Positions 1 through 14,800 of a DNA stretch of 64,000 nucleotides are shown here, piece by piece. The DNA is from Ophiosphaerella korrae. Taxonomy: Eukaryota > Ascomycota > Dothideomycetes > Pleosporales > Phaeosphaeriaceae. How positions within the stretch are numbered: position 1 is the first letter of the stretch; the number at the start of each line of letters is the position of its first letter. The DNA lies in contig JALNQF010000190.1 of assembly GCA_028456385.1 (NCBI GenBank), positions 1 to 64,000 on the forward strand, read 5' to 3'. The notes under the pieces were generated by a model that was given only the letters and a program-made list of their open reading frames with translations, made no database searches and was not told the DNA's origin. The position numbers were made by a program, and so were the translations under genes.

Positions 1-1313
1 ATTCTTTCTTTTATTACTACTACTCTATTTCTTTATTATAAGAAGTATCTTACTCTCTACTTACTAGAAAGGTATATTATAGTATCCTTGTAATAAAAGG
101 TCTAATAGAGTATTACGTATATATTTCTTTGCTCCTAGCTACTTTTTCCTAAGGTTTAGCCTATGCTTATAGTGTTTCTTCTTCTTTTTAGTTATTTTTA
201 ACTAAGTTCCTTATCTTTCTTATAGTCCTTACTTCTATAGTTCTTTTATAAAGTATCCTAGTTTTTTATATTATAATTATCTATATCCTTTTTCTTTTAT
301 AATTAGTAGTCTTTTTACGTAGTAGCTTTTCTTACTATAGTTAAAATACGTAAAGTCTTTATCTCTCTTTTTCTTTCTATCCTTGTTTGCGTTAAAGATT
401 ATAGGGTCTCTAGTATCCTAGTTTTATTTAGTTACTATATATTGTTCTTTTTCTATTCTTAGAGATTATTATTAATTTAGATTGCTTACTACTTTAGGGC
501 TTCTAATGTCTAGATTTTTCCTATATATATTATTTCGTATTAAATTTTTACGTTAAGTCCTTGTTTAAATTGTAATATAAGAGCTAATTTATTCTATTCT
601 ATATTTTAGCTTAGTTATTTAAATTGTAATATATATTCTAGAATGCTCTACTTTATATAAGCCTCCTCGAGTTTCTCTTTAGCTTATTAGGTAATATCTA
701 TATCTCTAAACGCTACTCTTATTTATTTAGTAAAAGTTTATATAACTTCTAAAAATAGCTCTTAGTTTTATCTTTTCTAGGTTATTAGCGATTGCGTCGT
801 AAATCTATCTAGTAAGGCTTGTACTATCTTATTGTGTCTTCCTTAAGGTGTAATCTAATATATATTACCTTCTTTCCTCTATCATTAAAGTATAGTACTT
901 GTATATCTATCTAGAGTTATACTAATACTATAAAGGGCCTTAGTTTTTCCCTTATTCTATTAAACTTCTTAAGGATAGGTATCTTTAGTAGTTTCTTTGT
1001 TATACTTATCTCTAATTGTTAGGTAATTAGTTCTATCTAGTTCTATCCTTTAATAATAGCTTTAATTTATACTTTATTCTACTTTAAGTAGTCTTGTAGT
1101 TCCTTATTCTACGTTTCTAGGGCTTTAATTACTATTTTTATATCTTCTTTATTATTAATTAGTTTGTTTATACAATCCTTAATTATCTCCTATATAGTGC
1201 TATCTAACTTATAACTACTCCTAGGGGCTTTGCTTGTTAAACTTTCTACTATCGTGTTAGCTAGACTGCGCACTACTTACGCTTCGCTTCTCGCAATAAC
1301 TAAATTAGTAAGG
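1..1313 (-). mobile_element. Gypsy element C, internal gag region (truncated by window edge)
   Basis: Read on the minus strand, this stretch matches the gag/leader part of elements A and B (for example the leader just after each 5' LTR and the gag text near 4900 and 12100). It is therefore the 5' internal part of a third Ty3/gypsy copy in the opposite orientation, running off the left edge. It is very AT-rich with stops in every frame, so it is a RIP-type relic and not a gene. Confidence 0.75.
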
Positions 1314-1758
1314 TGTAATAGGCTTACTAGGGTCGACTTCCTAATAGCCTAAAGGGTATTAGTAGATTAAGAGGTAATAATAAAAGTTTATATTATAATC
1401 TACAATAGGCTATAAATAATAGAAGATGTTTTGCAACTATCTTGTAATGTCGCTTGTAGTTAATAATTAAATTACTAATAGTATCCTAATAATACACATC
1501 TTTACTACTTATATATTCCTACTAATCTATAATCTATTACTCGTATTTATTCTTAGCGACTATAGATTATAGATTACTAATCTGTTAATCTATAATCGTT
1601 TTCTATCCGTGCACTTAATAGATTAGGGGATTACCTACGTGTCCTAATTATAAGTAGTCTCCTAATTAAGGTTGCTACCCTACTTGTCCTATACTTCGTT
1701 AGCTCCTAAGTTAGGACTAATTAGTTCTATCTCGATTTCTCTTGTTATACCTATAATA
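1314..1758 (-). repeat. 5' LTR of gypsy element C (minus strand)
   Basis: The minus strand begins at 1758 with a decayed TGTTACAGG-like end followed by the TGTAACAAGAGAAAT signature of the element A LTR, and ends at 1314 in a TATTACA-like terminus. Length is about 445 bp, against 460 bp for the LTRs of A. The copia remnant starts immediately to its right, so C appears to be inserted in that element. The other LTR lies outside the window. Confidence 0.75.
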
Positions 1759-2892
1759 TATTATAGTATAAGAAACTTACGCTATAATACTAGCTAGGTA
1801 CTCTTTTTAGATACTTATAGCTATTACTACTAAATATAATCTTAAACTAAAATAGTATAATATAACTAACGCCTTTATTTATATAGTAATAGACTAAGAG
1901 ATCTATATAAGAATACTAAAGAGATACTAAAAGAAGAATATAATCTTCTATATCTAAAAAGCTTTATATAGTTACTAGATTTTACTTCTCTTATAATATA
2001 AAGAATTTATAGCTATACTTAAAGCTATAAGTTTCTAGATAGTATTATACAAGCTATACTATATCTTTATAGATAGAATTATTATTTTTTTTTACGTAGA
2101 AAATATTATTATTATATATAATAAGTAGAAGACTAAAGAACTATAGTAATTAACTAATCTTTTAAAAGAGAAGTATACTATTACTAAAAGAATAGATCTC
2201 TAATAGTTTTTTAGTATTAAAGTAATCTAAGATAAAGAGTAATATACAATTTAACTACTATAAGTATTGTATTTTAATAAGATAAGTTAGATTATTAATA
2301 AACTATACAACTATTATAATATACTTATAGCTACTACAAAACTTAAAGCTTATACTAGCTAGGTAATACTATCTAAGATTAATAAATACTAACGTAAGAT
2401 TAGCTTACTTCTCTTTACTACTTTAACTACCTAGTTAGATATAGCTTTTATAATATTACGACTAGCTTAATTTTTTATAAACCTAAGTACTACTTACTAT
2501 AAAGCTACTAATTAAGTACTTATATACTTTTCTTATATAAGATTAAAAGTAATCTAGCTAAGTAGTAGTAACTTATTATAAGTTTCTAGTAATACTTCTT
2601 TAACTAATAATTCTATAGACTAAAAAAGCTCTTAGAGCTATATAATTAAACTTTTTAATAAGCTTATTATAGAGAACGTAAATAAGTAAGATATAGTTAC
2701 TATATCTATAACTAAATCTAAATTACTAGTACTATTATAAGTAGCTAAAAAAGTAGTCTTTATATTAAAACTTCTTAATAAATTATATATTAAGCTCTCT
2801 ATAAACTATATTACTATCTAGTAAAATAATATATAAATAATCTAGCTTATTACTAAAGAACTAGCTAAGCTATAAACTAAGTTTTAGTACGT
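1759..2892 (+). mobile_element. Ty1/copia remnant: reverse transcriptase C-terminus and RNase H (left part)
   Basis: Translated with stops ignored, the plus strand carries copia-type pol text. There is a tract like the copia FLGI..I.D region near 2200, a RISLLLFT..TRLDIAF-like RT end near 2395-2460, and an RNase H stretch (SNTSLTNN, DQKSS, VNKQD) near 2590-2700. Most stops sit where Gln or Trp is expected, as C-to-T or G-to-A change would produce. The frame continues exactly at 17436 once element A and one TSD copy are removed, so this is the host into which A inserted. No intact ORF. Confidence 0.75.
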
Positions 2893-2897
2893 TAATA
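2893..2897 (+). repeat. Left target-site duplication TAATA of element A
   Basis: TAATA directly precedes the LTR at 2898. The identical pentamer follows the 3' LTR at 17431-17435. Removing the element and one copy restores the copia RNase H reading frame across the junction. Confidence 0.8.
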
Positions 2898-3224
2898 TAT
2901 TATAGGTGTAACAAGAGAAATCGAGATAGAACTAATTAATCCTAACTTAGATGCTAACGAAGCATAGGACGAGTAGAGTAACAACTTTAATTAGGAAACT
3001 ACTTATAACTAGGATACGTAGTAGTAATCTATAGTTACGTGCAAATAGATTAGAGTAATCTATAATAATATATAAATAGATTAAGGTAATCTATAATTAC
3101 GTACAAATAGATTAGTAGTAATCTATAATGTTGTATAAACAGATTAGTACAAGTATATAGTTAGTAGTAATACGTATTATTAGGATAGTATTAGTAATCT
3201 AATCTTTAACCTAGAACGCTAATA

Positions 3225-3665
3225 TGTTACAGCTGTAACAAGAGAAAGCTAATTTAAACTAATTAGCCCCCTTATAGATAATAATAACGCACACGACCTA
3301 TAGGGTAATAAACTTAACTAAGAAGCTAACTATAATAGAGACACGTAACAAATTCGTGATTTGCAATCTTAGTAAATATAAAGCACGAATTTATGTACGT
3401 AATAAATTCGTAATTCGCGATCTTAGTAAACACAAAGTACAAAGCTAGCTAAGAAGTATAGGTATATAGTTAGTAGTAATACGCATTATTAGGATAGTAT
3501 TAGCAATTTAATTATTAACTACAAGCGATAACATAGAGATAATTACAAAACATCTCCTATTGTTCCTAGCTTATTATAGATTAATACACGAACTTTTACT
3601 ATTAACTCTTAATCTACTAATAACTATAAGGCTACTAGGAAGTTAACCCTAGCGAGCCTATTATA
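3225..3665 (+). repeat. 5' LTR of element B
   Basis: Starts TGTTACAGCTGTAACAAG and ends in a decayed CCTATTATA where the 3' copy has CCTGTTACA. It is 441 bp, the same length as the 3' LTR at 9821-10261. Differences between the two are mostly C/T and G/A. Confidence 0.85.
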
Positions 3666-6600
3666 CCTTACTAATTTAGTTATTGCGAGAAGCAAAGCGT
3701 AAGTAGCGCATAGTCTAGCTAACACGATAGAAGAAAGTTTAACTAAATAAGTAGTAAAAGCACCTATAAGTAGTTATAAGTTAGATAATACTATATAGAA
3801 AGTAGTTAGAAAATATATAAATAACCTAATCTCTAAGAAAGAAGATATAAAAATAGTAATTAATACCTTAGAAACCTAGAACAAAGAACTCTAGGAACAC
3901 GTAAAATAAAACAAGGCCTAGATTAAAGCTATTATTAAAGGATAAAACTAAATAGAACTAATTACGTAACGCCTAGAGATAAGTGTAACAAAGAAACTAC
4001 TAAAGATACTTGTCTTTAAGAAGTATAATAAGATAAGGGAGAAACTAAGACTCTTTATAGCCTTAGTATAACTCTAGATAGATATATAAGTACTATACTT
4101 TGATATAGAAAAAAAGAAGGTAATATATATTAGAATGCACCTTAAGGAAGATGTAATAAGATAGTTTAAACCTTACTAGATAGATTATACAATATACACC
4201 CTAATAACCTAGAAGGATAAAACTAGAGCTATCTTTAGAAGTTATAAGTACTTTACTAAACGAATAAGAGTAGTATTTAGGGATATAGATATTACCTAAT
4301 AAGTAGAAAAAAAGCTTAAAAAACTTATACAACAAAAGAGTATTCCTAAGTATATATTATAGTTTAAATAACTATTACAAAATATAGAGTAGAATAAATC
4401 TATATTAATATTACAATTTAAATAAAGATTAAATAAGAAAATCCGATATAAGATAATCTATATAGAGAAACCTAGAATACTAGAAGCCCTAAAATAACAA
4501 GTAATATAAATTAATAATAATCTTTAAGAATAGAAGAAAAACAAGTATAGTAGCTAACCTAAAAACTAGGATACTAGAGACCCTATAATCCTTAATACTA
4601 ATAAGGACAAGAAGAAGAAGAAGAATAAAGACTTTACGTACTTTAACTATAGTAAGAAAGGTTACTACGTAAAGGACTACTAATTGCAAAAGAAGAAAGA
4701 TATAGCATATTATAAATATAGGAAACTAGGACACTTTACAAATAGCGACAAGAGTAAAAACTATAAGAAAGATAAAGAAACTTAGTTAAAAACAACTAAG
4801 AGAAAGAAAGAAGTACTATAAGCGTAGGCTAAACCTTAAAAGAAAGTAGCTAGGAGTAAAGAAGTATAATATATAATACTCTATTAAACTTTTTATTATA
4901 ATAATAACTACTATATACATCTTTCTAGTAAATAGAGAGTAGTATAGTTCCTATAGAAATAGAGACATAGAGTAGCTATAACAAAAAAAAGTAGAATAAA
5001 AGCTTAGCTAGAAGAAATAGCCTAAGTAATAGGCCTACTAATAGAAGATTTAGAAGGGGAAGAGCCCCTAGTACTATTAATCTAGGCTAAAAAACTAGCA
5101 CTAGATAAAGAGACTACTACAACTACTTCTAAAGGACTATAAAGAAGTAAGAGACAAGTTAGTATAAGAAGAATAAAATATACCTAGCTAATAATATATA
5201 GCTATAATAGCTATATAATAATAGATATAGAAGAATAAAGTAAACAATAGAAGTTTATTTAAAAATACTTACTAGTTATAAGTATAGAGGAAGCGTATAA
5301 AGACTAGAAAGAACGCAATCCTAAAAAAATAAAGTTTATATTATTTTAAGAATAGATAAAGTAATATATAGTTGCGATAAGAAGAATACCTATAAAAAAG
5401 GAATAGTAGTACCTTATAAGAAAGACGTAATAGATTAATAAAGCCTATATACTAAGAGTACTAGTAGCGTACTATATTCTAACTATAGATATACCTAGAA
5501 AAGATAAATACTAAGAAGGAGATAATAAAATAATAGACCTAAAACATCTAGTATATTTTAAAGTATTATAGATATTATACCTAGATAAGAATTATATTAT
5601 ATATAGGAACCCTAAAGCAAATAACAATATATAGCCTATAAGAAGAAGAGGCTATAACTATACTAGAGTAATCCTAGTAGAAGATATCTAAGGATAGAAA
5701 GTAATTCTAGAAGTTAGTTACGTAGTAGTAAGGCCTAGACTAAAACTATCTAAGAAATGCGTCTAAGGAGGACTATAGTACAAATACAAGTATAATAAAT
5801 ATCTAAAATATAAAGAATATAAACTTAAAGTAAGGCTATAGCCTTAGAAAGATAGATAATTTACAAAGCTACCTAAGTAAGAAAAGCTAGAAGGTATAAG
5901 AGACTTATATATTACAAAGAAAAGTATATACTAAAGAAAGAAAGTATAATTAATAATTAATAGTAGAGCTATAAGAAACTTTATATTAAAGAAGTTTATA
6001 GAAATAAAAGGAATACGCTATATAATAAAGAAATACCCTTAACAACTAAGTACAATTAAAAAGAAACTATTCTAAGAACCTATTAGGTTTAAGATAGTTT
6101 CTTCTACACTTAAAGTAGAAGAGATAACAATTAGAAATATAGTTATAGATATAACAACAATAAATAACAAATAAGATATAATACTAGGTATACTATAGTT
6201 ATAATTAACTAACCTACACATTAATTAAAGAAAAAAAGAATTAATTACTATAGAATAGGTATATTAAAGGCTAATATAAACACCTACAAAAGAGAATTCC
6301 TAGAAGAATATAAGAAATAGGAAGAATAGCTTATAGAGCCTAAAGATTACCTTCTAAAATATTAGCTATAGGACTTAGTAATAGAAATAGAAGAAGGAAA
6401 AAATATAAGATAGAGCCTAGTCTACTAAAAAATAGAAGAAGAGTTAAAAATTAAACAAGTATTTATTTAAAACGCAATAAAAAAAGGATAGATATAAGAA
6501 TCTAAGTCCTTAGTAGTATATAAACTTATCTTTATAGATAAGAAAAAAACAAATAATAAGAGACCTTATATAGATTTTAGAAAAACTAACGTAGTTACAA

Positions 6601-9600
6601 GTAAGAACTAATACTCTTTACTATAGATAGACGCGATGCAAAACAAACTAAGAAGAGTAATAATTTTTACAAAATTAGATATCTAGAACGCCTACTACTA
6701 AATTAGAATTAAAGAAGGTAATAAATAGAAAACAGCGTTTAGAATATAATAGAGACTATATAAATACTTAGTTATACCCTTTAGCTTAATAAACGCACTA
6801 GCAGCCTTTTAAGAGAGAATTAACATAGTACTAAGAGAGTACCTAAATATATTTATATTTACATACTTAGACAACATCCTTATATTCTTAGAAATAGAAG
6901 AAAAACACGTACAATATATACATAAAGTACTAGAGAAGCTAGTAGATACTAAAATATTCTTTAAAATAAGGAAATGCAAATTCTACACTAAAGAAATAGA
7001 TTTCCTAGGGTTTATTATAGAACTAGGAAAAATTAAGATTAACCTAGAAAAGATTAAGTTAATTAATAAATAGCTAACACTAAAAAACCTAAAGGAAGTA
7101 CAATAATTCTATAGGTTAGTAAATTTTTATAGAAAATTAATAGTAAGATAGTCTAAAGATATAGAACTAATAATAAAGCTTATAAAGAAAGATATACTAT
7201 TTAAATAGACTAAGGAATACAATAAAGTATTTAATAAGATTAAGAGAAAATTTATAAAGAACCTAGTTATTAGAATATATAACCTAGACCTACTAGCAAT
7301 AGTAAAAACAGAGGCATCTAATTTAGTATATAGAATAGCACTAATACAAGAAGACCTAAAGACTAAAAAAGAATACTTAGTTAAATACTACTCTAAGAAA
7401 ATAAAGCTAGTAGAGCTTAACTACCTAATCTATAATAAAGAAATACTAGTAATCTATAAAGTATTTAAATAATAGAGAGTATACTTACAAAGAGTAAAAT
7501 ACTAAACAAAGGTCTATATAGACTATAAGAACCTTATAGGTTTTATAATAAATAAGGAACTATTATAACACTATATAAGATAGTAGGAATACCTATTAAT
7601 ATTTAATATAGAAATTATATATATAAAAGAGAAAGATAACTAATTTATAGATACCTTTAGTAGAAGACTAGACTTACAAAAAGAAGTAAGCACTACTAGT
7701 ATAGTTCTAGTTAAGAATAAAGAAGGATATCTAGTCCTAAATACACCTAAAATAGCCGCAACGCTTAAAAGAATAAGTAGCGAGCTAGATAAATAGATTT
7801 AGAAAGTAATAAGGGAAGCAACTAAAGAAATAGAAAAACTAGAAATCTAAGAGGGATTAGCACAAGCCTATAGAAGGATATATATCCTAGGAAAGATTTA
7901 AAGAGAATTTATACGACAATTCTACAAATTACTAGTATATAGTTACTAAGAAATCGATAAAACCCTTAATAGGTTACTAAAAGACTATTATATCCTAAAA
8001 GCAAGATAAATAGTAATAGAAGTACTACAAGACTATATAGAATACTAAAGAAATAAGTATAATAGATACGCACTATATAGAATACTATAACTAGTAGAAA
8101 TACTAGAATAACTATAGAGAGTTATTACAATAGATTTTATTACGAAGTTACCTAAGTCTAAGGACCTAATATTAGGAGTTAAATATAATAGAATCTTAAT
8201 AATAGTAGATAAACTTATAAAGTACACCTACTTTAGACTATATAAAGAGAAAAGTAGGAGAGAAGTTACTATATATTAGGTTCTAGGAACTATAATTAGT
8301 TAATATAGACTACTAGATAAGATTATTATAGATAGAGACGTAAGATTTATATTAAAACTATAGGGAACAATAATAGCGTAAATAGAGATTAAATATACAA
8401 TATCTACTATATACTACTTATAGATAGATAAATAGTTAGAATAAATAAATTAGATAGTAGAATAATACTTAAGATGCTACCTTAACTACAATTAAAACAA
8501 TTAGGTATAGCTACTACCTATAGTATAGTTAGTATACAATAGTATAAAGAATATAGTAATAAGAGTATTACCTTTCTTTGTAAATTATAGATTTAAACCT
8601 AGCGCATACTAGATACTAAGAAATTAGATATCTTAGTCTTTTAGAGGAGAAAACTTTGCTAATAGACTTAGAAATATATATAATTAACTAAGACAGGACG
8701 TAGAATTCCTATATAATTAAATAATAAAATACTATAATAAGAAATATAAAATAGGACCTTAATTTAGAGAAGAAGAAAAAGTATAGTTAATATAGAAAAA
8801 TATTAAAAGCAAATAACTTAGTTTAAAACTAGATTACGTTAAGATAAAACTATACAAAATTAAGAAAGAAGTTATACTAGTTATATTTAAACTAAAGCTA
8901 CTAAATAAGATAAAGATATACCTAACCTTCTACGTAGCGCTACTAGAGATAGTACTATAAAACGTAGAACTACTAGTATACAAAGTAGATACGTATAGAG
9001 AATAAGAAGAATAAGAAGTTAAGAAAATCCTAGTACACTAGTTCTGTAATAGTAGGAACTACTATATAGTAGAATAGATAGGTATAGACAAGAAAGGGTA
9101 ACTATAGGAAAAAATATAGGAACTAGAAGATAACCTTAACTACTCTAAGAAACTAGAGGAGTTCTAAAGTTAAAACCCTCTAAAGTACCTTGTAGTAAAC
9201 TAAGAAAATTAACATTACTAGTACTAAATAGAGAGGCGTTAGGAACGTCTAATATAATAAGAGCTAGAGTAGCCTAAACTATATCCTTAAGGTCTATCTT
9301 AGCCTCTAAGGTACAAGACTATTTAGATAATTTAGCGTTATTATAAGCCTTTATCTTACAAAGACGCTTAATATAAAAATAAAGATCTACTAGCCTATAA
9401 AGAGTTAGCTTATACTTAGCCTTAGCCTCTATAAGCTATAATAATAGTGTCTCTTAAGCCTAGTTAACAGCTCGCCCTATATAATTTAGCAAGAAGAGAC
9501 TATATAGAAATTAAGTACCTACACTCTACAAGAAAAATACTAGACAGCGTACACTTATACTAAACATTAGCTAGAATACACTCGCTATAGTGTTTACTAT

Positions 9601-9820
9601 CCTTTAAAGATACAAGACAAGTAAGTTTTAACTAAGTACAATAGGTATAAGAAAATATTTTAACCCTGTTACGAGCAATACAAGTAATAAGAAGAAGTTT
9701 ATTATAGTTAGAACGCGAAGACATAGAGAACAATAAAGAATTAGAAATAAACAAAGAAACTAGACTAATAACCTTAGGCCTAAGGTAGAGAAATAAGAAC
9801 CTACCTAGAGAGAGGAATAG

Positions 9821-10261
9821 TGTTACAACTATAACAAGAGAAAGCTAATTTAAACTAATTAGCCCCCTTATAGATAATAATAACGCACACAACCTATAGG
9901 GTAATAAACTTAACTAGGAAGCTAACTATAATAGAGACACGTAATAAATTCGTAATTTATAATCTTAGCAAATATAAAGCACAAATTTATGTACGTAATA
10001 AATTCGTAATTCGCGATCTTAGTAAACACAAAGTACAAAGCTAGCTAAGAAGTATAGGTATATAGTTAGTAGTAATGCGTATTATTAGGATAGTATTAGC
10101 AATTCAATTATTAACTACAAGTAACAACATAGAGATAATTGCAAAATATCTCCTATTGTTCCTAGCCTATTATAGATTAATACACGAACTTTTACTATTA
10201 ACTCTTAATCTACTAATAACTATAAGGCTACTAAGAAGTCGACCCTAGCGAGCCTGTTACA
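9821..10261 (+). repeat. 3' LTR of element B
   Basis: It begins TGTTACAACTATAACAAG right after a purine tract and ends GAGCCTGTTACA, followed by the TAATA duplication. The sequence after it resumes the interrupted LTR of A at its CTTAACATT. Confidence 0.85.
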
Positions 10262-11447
10262 TAATACTTAACATTGCATATATAAATTAACTATTATTTA
10301 TAGTTATTACTAATTACTATATAAGCTTTTGTTATTAACTTATAATCTACTAATAACCTAATAGGTTATTAGGTAGTTAACCTTAGTAACCCTAATACAC
10401 CTTACTAATTTAGTTATTACGAGGAGCAAAGCGTAAGTAGCGTATAGTCTAGCTAATATAATAGTAGAAAGTTTAACTAAAAGAAGGGTTAAGGTACCTA
10501 TAAGTAGCTACAAGTTAGATAATACAGTATAGAAAGTAATTAAAGACTATCTAGACAACTTAATCTCTAAGAAAGAAGATATAAAAATAGTAATTAACGC
10601 CTTAGAAACCTAGAACAAGGAACTCTAAGAATATATAAAGTAGAATAAAGCTTAAATTAAAGTAGTTATTAAAGGATAGAACTAGATAGAGCTAATTATA
10701 CAACGCTTAGAGATAAGTACGACAAAGAAACTACCTAAGATACCTATACTTAAGAAGTTTAATAGAATAAGGGAAAACCTAAAACCTTTTATAGTAGTAG
10801 TACAGCTATAGATAGATATATAAGTACTACACTTTAATATAGAAGAAAAGAAAGTAATATATATTAGAATATACTTTAAAGGAGATATAATAAGATAGTT
10901 TAAACTTTACTAGATAGACTATACTATATATACTCTAATAACCTAGAAGGACAAGACTAGAGCTATCTTTAGAAGTTACAAATACTTTACTAAATAAATA
11001 AGAGTAGTATTTAAAGATATAGATATTACCTAATAAGCTAAAGAAAGACTTAAGAGGCTTATATAGAACAAGAGTATTCTTAAATATATATTATAGTTTA
11101 AATAACTATTACAAAATATAGAATAGAACAAAGTATCTTTAATATTACGATTTAAATAAAGGCTAAATATAAAAATCTAATACAAAATAATCTATATAGA
11201 GAAACCTAGGACGCTAGAAGCTTTAAAGTAATAGGTAATATAAATTAACAACAATCTTTAAGAATAGAAGAAAAACAAGTATAGGAATTAACCTAGAAAC
11301 TAGGATATTAGAGACCCTATAATCCTTAACGCTAACAAGGATAAGAAGAAGAAAAAGAATAAAGACTTTACGTACTTTAACTATAGTAAGAAAGGCTACT
11401 ACGCAAAAGACTACTAATCTAAATAGAAAAAGGATATAGTATATTAT

Positions 11448-11889
11448 TGTTACAGTTGTAACAAGAGGAAACTAATTTAAACTAATTAGCCCTACTATAG
11501 ATAATAACAACGCATATAACCTATAGGGAAATAAGCTAGGCTAGGAGACTAACTATAATAGGGACACGTAATAGATTTACAATTTACAATCTTAGTAAAT
11601 ACAAAGCACGAAGCTAAGTATATAATAAATTTACGATTCGCGATTTTAGTAAACACAAAGTATAAAGCTAGCTAAGAAGCCTAGGTATATAGTTAGTAGT
11701 AATGTGTATTATTAGGATAGTATTAGTAATTTAATCCTCTAACTATAGAACGCTAATATAAGATAGTTGCAAAATATCTTCTATTGTTTATAGTTATTGT
11801 AGATCTTCTATATAAACTTTTATTATTACCTCTTAATCTACTAACCTCCTAGATAGGTACCTATAGTTAATAACAAGAGACCTATTACA
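11448..11889 (+). repeat. Solo LTR of the B family inserted in gag of element A
   Basis: A 442-bp LTR starting TGTTACAGTTGTAACAAG and ending CCTATTACA, flanked by ATTAT on both sides (11443-11447 and 11890-11894). The same gag site in element B (near 4706) is uninterrupted. No internal region remains, as expected after LTR-LTR recombination. It falls at the second zinc-knuckle region of gag. Confidence 0.85.
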
Positions 11890-14800
11890 ATTATAAATAT
11901 AGAAAACTAAGACACTTTGTAAAAGACTATAGAAAGACTATAAAAAAGATAAAGAAACCTAGTTAAAGATAACTAAGAACAAAAAGGAAGCACTAAAAGT
12001 ATAAGCTAAACTTTAAGAGAAAGTAGTAAGGAGTAAAGAATTATAGTATATAATACACTATTAGACCTTTTGTTATAGAGATAACTACTATATATATCTT
12101 TCTAGTAAATAGAGAGTAAAATAGTTCCTATAGAAGAATAGAGTAGTAGTAATAAAAGAAAGAATAAAAGCGTAGCTAGAAGAAATAGCTTATAGAATAG
12201 ACCTACTAATAGAAGACTTAGAAGAAGAAGAGCCCTAGACACTATTAGTCTAGGCTAAAGAACTAGTACTACATAAAGAGACTACTACTACTTCCTCTAA
12301 AGGACTATAAGAAAGCGAGAAATAAGCTAGTATAAGAGGTATAGAGTATACCTAGCTAGATATATATAGCTATAATAGCTATATAATAATAGATATAGAA
12401 GAATAAAATAAAGTATAGAAATTTATTTAGAAATATTTACTAGTTATAAATATAGAGGAAGCGTACAAAGACTAGAAAGAACGTAATCCTAAAGAAATAA
12501 AGTTTATACTATTTTAGGAATAGATAAAGTAATACATAGTTATAGTAAGAAGAATACCTATATAGAGAGAATAGTAATATCTTACTAGAAAAACACGATA
12601 GATTAATAAAGCTTATACACTAAGAGTACTAATAGTATACTATATCCTAATAAAAGAAACACCTAGAAAAGATATATACTAAGAGGGGGATAACGTTATA
12701 ATAGATCTAACACACCTAGTATACTTTAAAGTATTATAGTTATTATACTTAGATAAGAATTGTATTATATATAGGAACCCTAAAGCAAATAACTACGTAT
12801 AGTATATATAAAGAAAAGGTTATAATTATATAAGAGTAATCTTAGTAAAAGATATCTAAAGATAGGAAATAATACTAAAAGAGGGATATATAGTAACAAG
12901 ACCTAAACCTAAACTATCTAAGAAATATGTCCTAGGAGGACTATAGTACAAATACATAAATAATAAGTATCTAAAATACAAAGAGTATAAACTTAAAGTA
13001 AGGCTATAGCCTTAAGAAGATAGATAATTCGCAAAATTACCTAAGTAAGAATAGCTAGAAGGTATAAGAGGCCTATATATTATAAAAATAGGCACGTACT
13101 AAGGAAAGAAAGTATAATTAATAATTAATAGTAGAGCTATAAAGAACTTTATATTAAAGAAGTTTATAGAGAAATAAGGAATGCGCTATATAATAAAAAA
13201 GTACCCTTAACAACTAAGTATAATTAAAAGAAAGCTATTCTAGGAACCTATTAGGTTTAAAACAGTTCTCTCTACGCTAGAACTAGAAAGGATAATAATT
13301 AAAAATATAGTTATAGATATAACAACAATTAATAATAAACAAGATATAATCCTAGAGATACTATAGTTATAGATAACTAACCTATATATTAATTAGAGAA
13401 TAAGGAAAATTAACTACTATAAAATAGATACGTTAAAAGCTAATATAAGTACCTATAAAAGAGAATTCCTAAAAGAATATAAGAGATAGGAAGAATAGCT
13501 TATAGAACCTAAAGACTATCTTCTAGAATATTAGCTATAGGACTTAGTAATAGACCTAGAAGAAGGAAAAAACGCAAGATAGAGCCTAGTCTACTAAAAG
13601 ACTAAAAAAGAATCTAAAATTAAATAAGTATTTATTAAAAACGCGATAAAAAAAGGATAGATACAAGAATCTAAATCCTTAGTAGTATATAGACTTATAT
13701 TCGTAGACAAGAAGAAGATAAATAAAAAAAAACCTTACGTAGATTTTAGAAAAACTAATACCCCTTACTATAAATTAATAAAATACAAGATAGGCTATAG
13801 AAAGTAAAAATCTTTACGAAACTAGATATCTAAAACGCGTACTACTAGATTAGAATTAAGAAGGGTAATAAATAGAAAACAGCGTTTAGAACGCAATATA
13901 GACTATTTAAATACCTAGTTATACCCTTTAGCTTAACAAATACACTAGCAGCCTTCTAAGAAAGAATTAATATAGTACTAAAAGAGTACTTAGGTATATT
14001 TATATTTATATACCTAGATAATATTCTTATATTCTTAGAAATAGAGGAAGAATACGTACAACATATATTTAAGGTGCTAGAGAAACTAGTAGAAAATAAA
14101 TTATTTCTTAAAATAAGAAAATGCGAGTTCTATATAAAAAAAATAGACTTCCTTAGATTTATTATTAAACTAGGAAAAATCAAGATTAACCTAGAAAAGA
14201 TTAAGTTAATTAATAAATAGCTAACACCTAAGAACCTAAAAGAGGTATAATAATTTTATAGGTTAGTAAACTTCTACAAGAAGTTAATAATAAGATAGTC
14301 TAAAGATATAGAACTAATAACTAGACTTTTAAAGAAAGATACACTATTTAAATAGATAGAAGAATATAAGAAAGTATTTAAATAAATTAAAAAAAAATTT
14401 ATAGAAAATCTAGTTATTAGAATATATAACCTAGACCTACTAGCAATAGTAAAGATAGACATATCTAACTTAGTCTATAGAATAGTACTAATATAGGAAG
14501 ACCTAAGGACTAAATAAGAATATTTAGTCGAATACTTCTTAAAGAAAATAAAGCTAGTAGAGCTTAACTACTTAATCTATAATAAAGAAATACTAGTAAT
14601 CTACAAAGTATTTAAATAATAGAGAGTATACCTATAAAGAGTAAAACTCTAAATAAAAGTCTATATAGACTATAAGAACCTTATAGGATTTATAATAAAT
14701 AAGGACTTATTATAATACTATACAAGATAGTAGGAATTCTTATTAACGTTTAACTTAGAAATTATATATATAAAAGGGAAAGACAACTAATTTATAGACG

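Larger units (their letters stand above)
3225..10261 (+). mobile_element. Ty3/gypsy retrotransposon B, RIP-degraded, nested in the 5' LTR of A
   Basis: This 7,037-bp element has 441-bp LTRs at both ends (TGTTACA termini) and TAATA duplications at 3220-3224 and 10262-10266. Its internal part reads gag (about 3720-5080), retropepsin (about 5950-6200, DSG-like site reading NSR), RT (about 6480-7100, YLDN near 6866), RNase H (about 7250-7650) and integrase (about 7880-8650). The gag zinc knuckle near 4633-4676 has all four CCHC ligands read as Tyr, which is what TGY-to-TAY and CAC-to-TAC transitions give. A purine tract AGAGAGAGGAATAG precedes the 3' LTR. It cannot encode working proteins. Confidence 0.88.

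Noticed and set aside
4489..14462. Short hydrophobic minus-strand ORFs in the AT-rich block
   Set aside because: Leu/Ile/Tyr/Ser-only translations are typical of AT-rich DNA and lie opposite gag/pol remnants.
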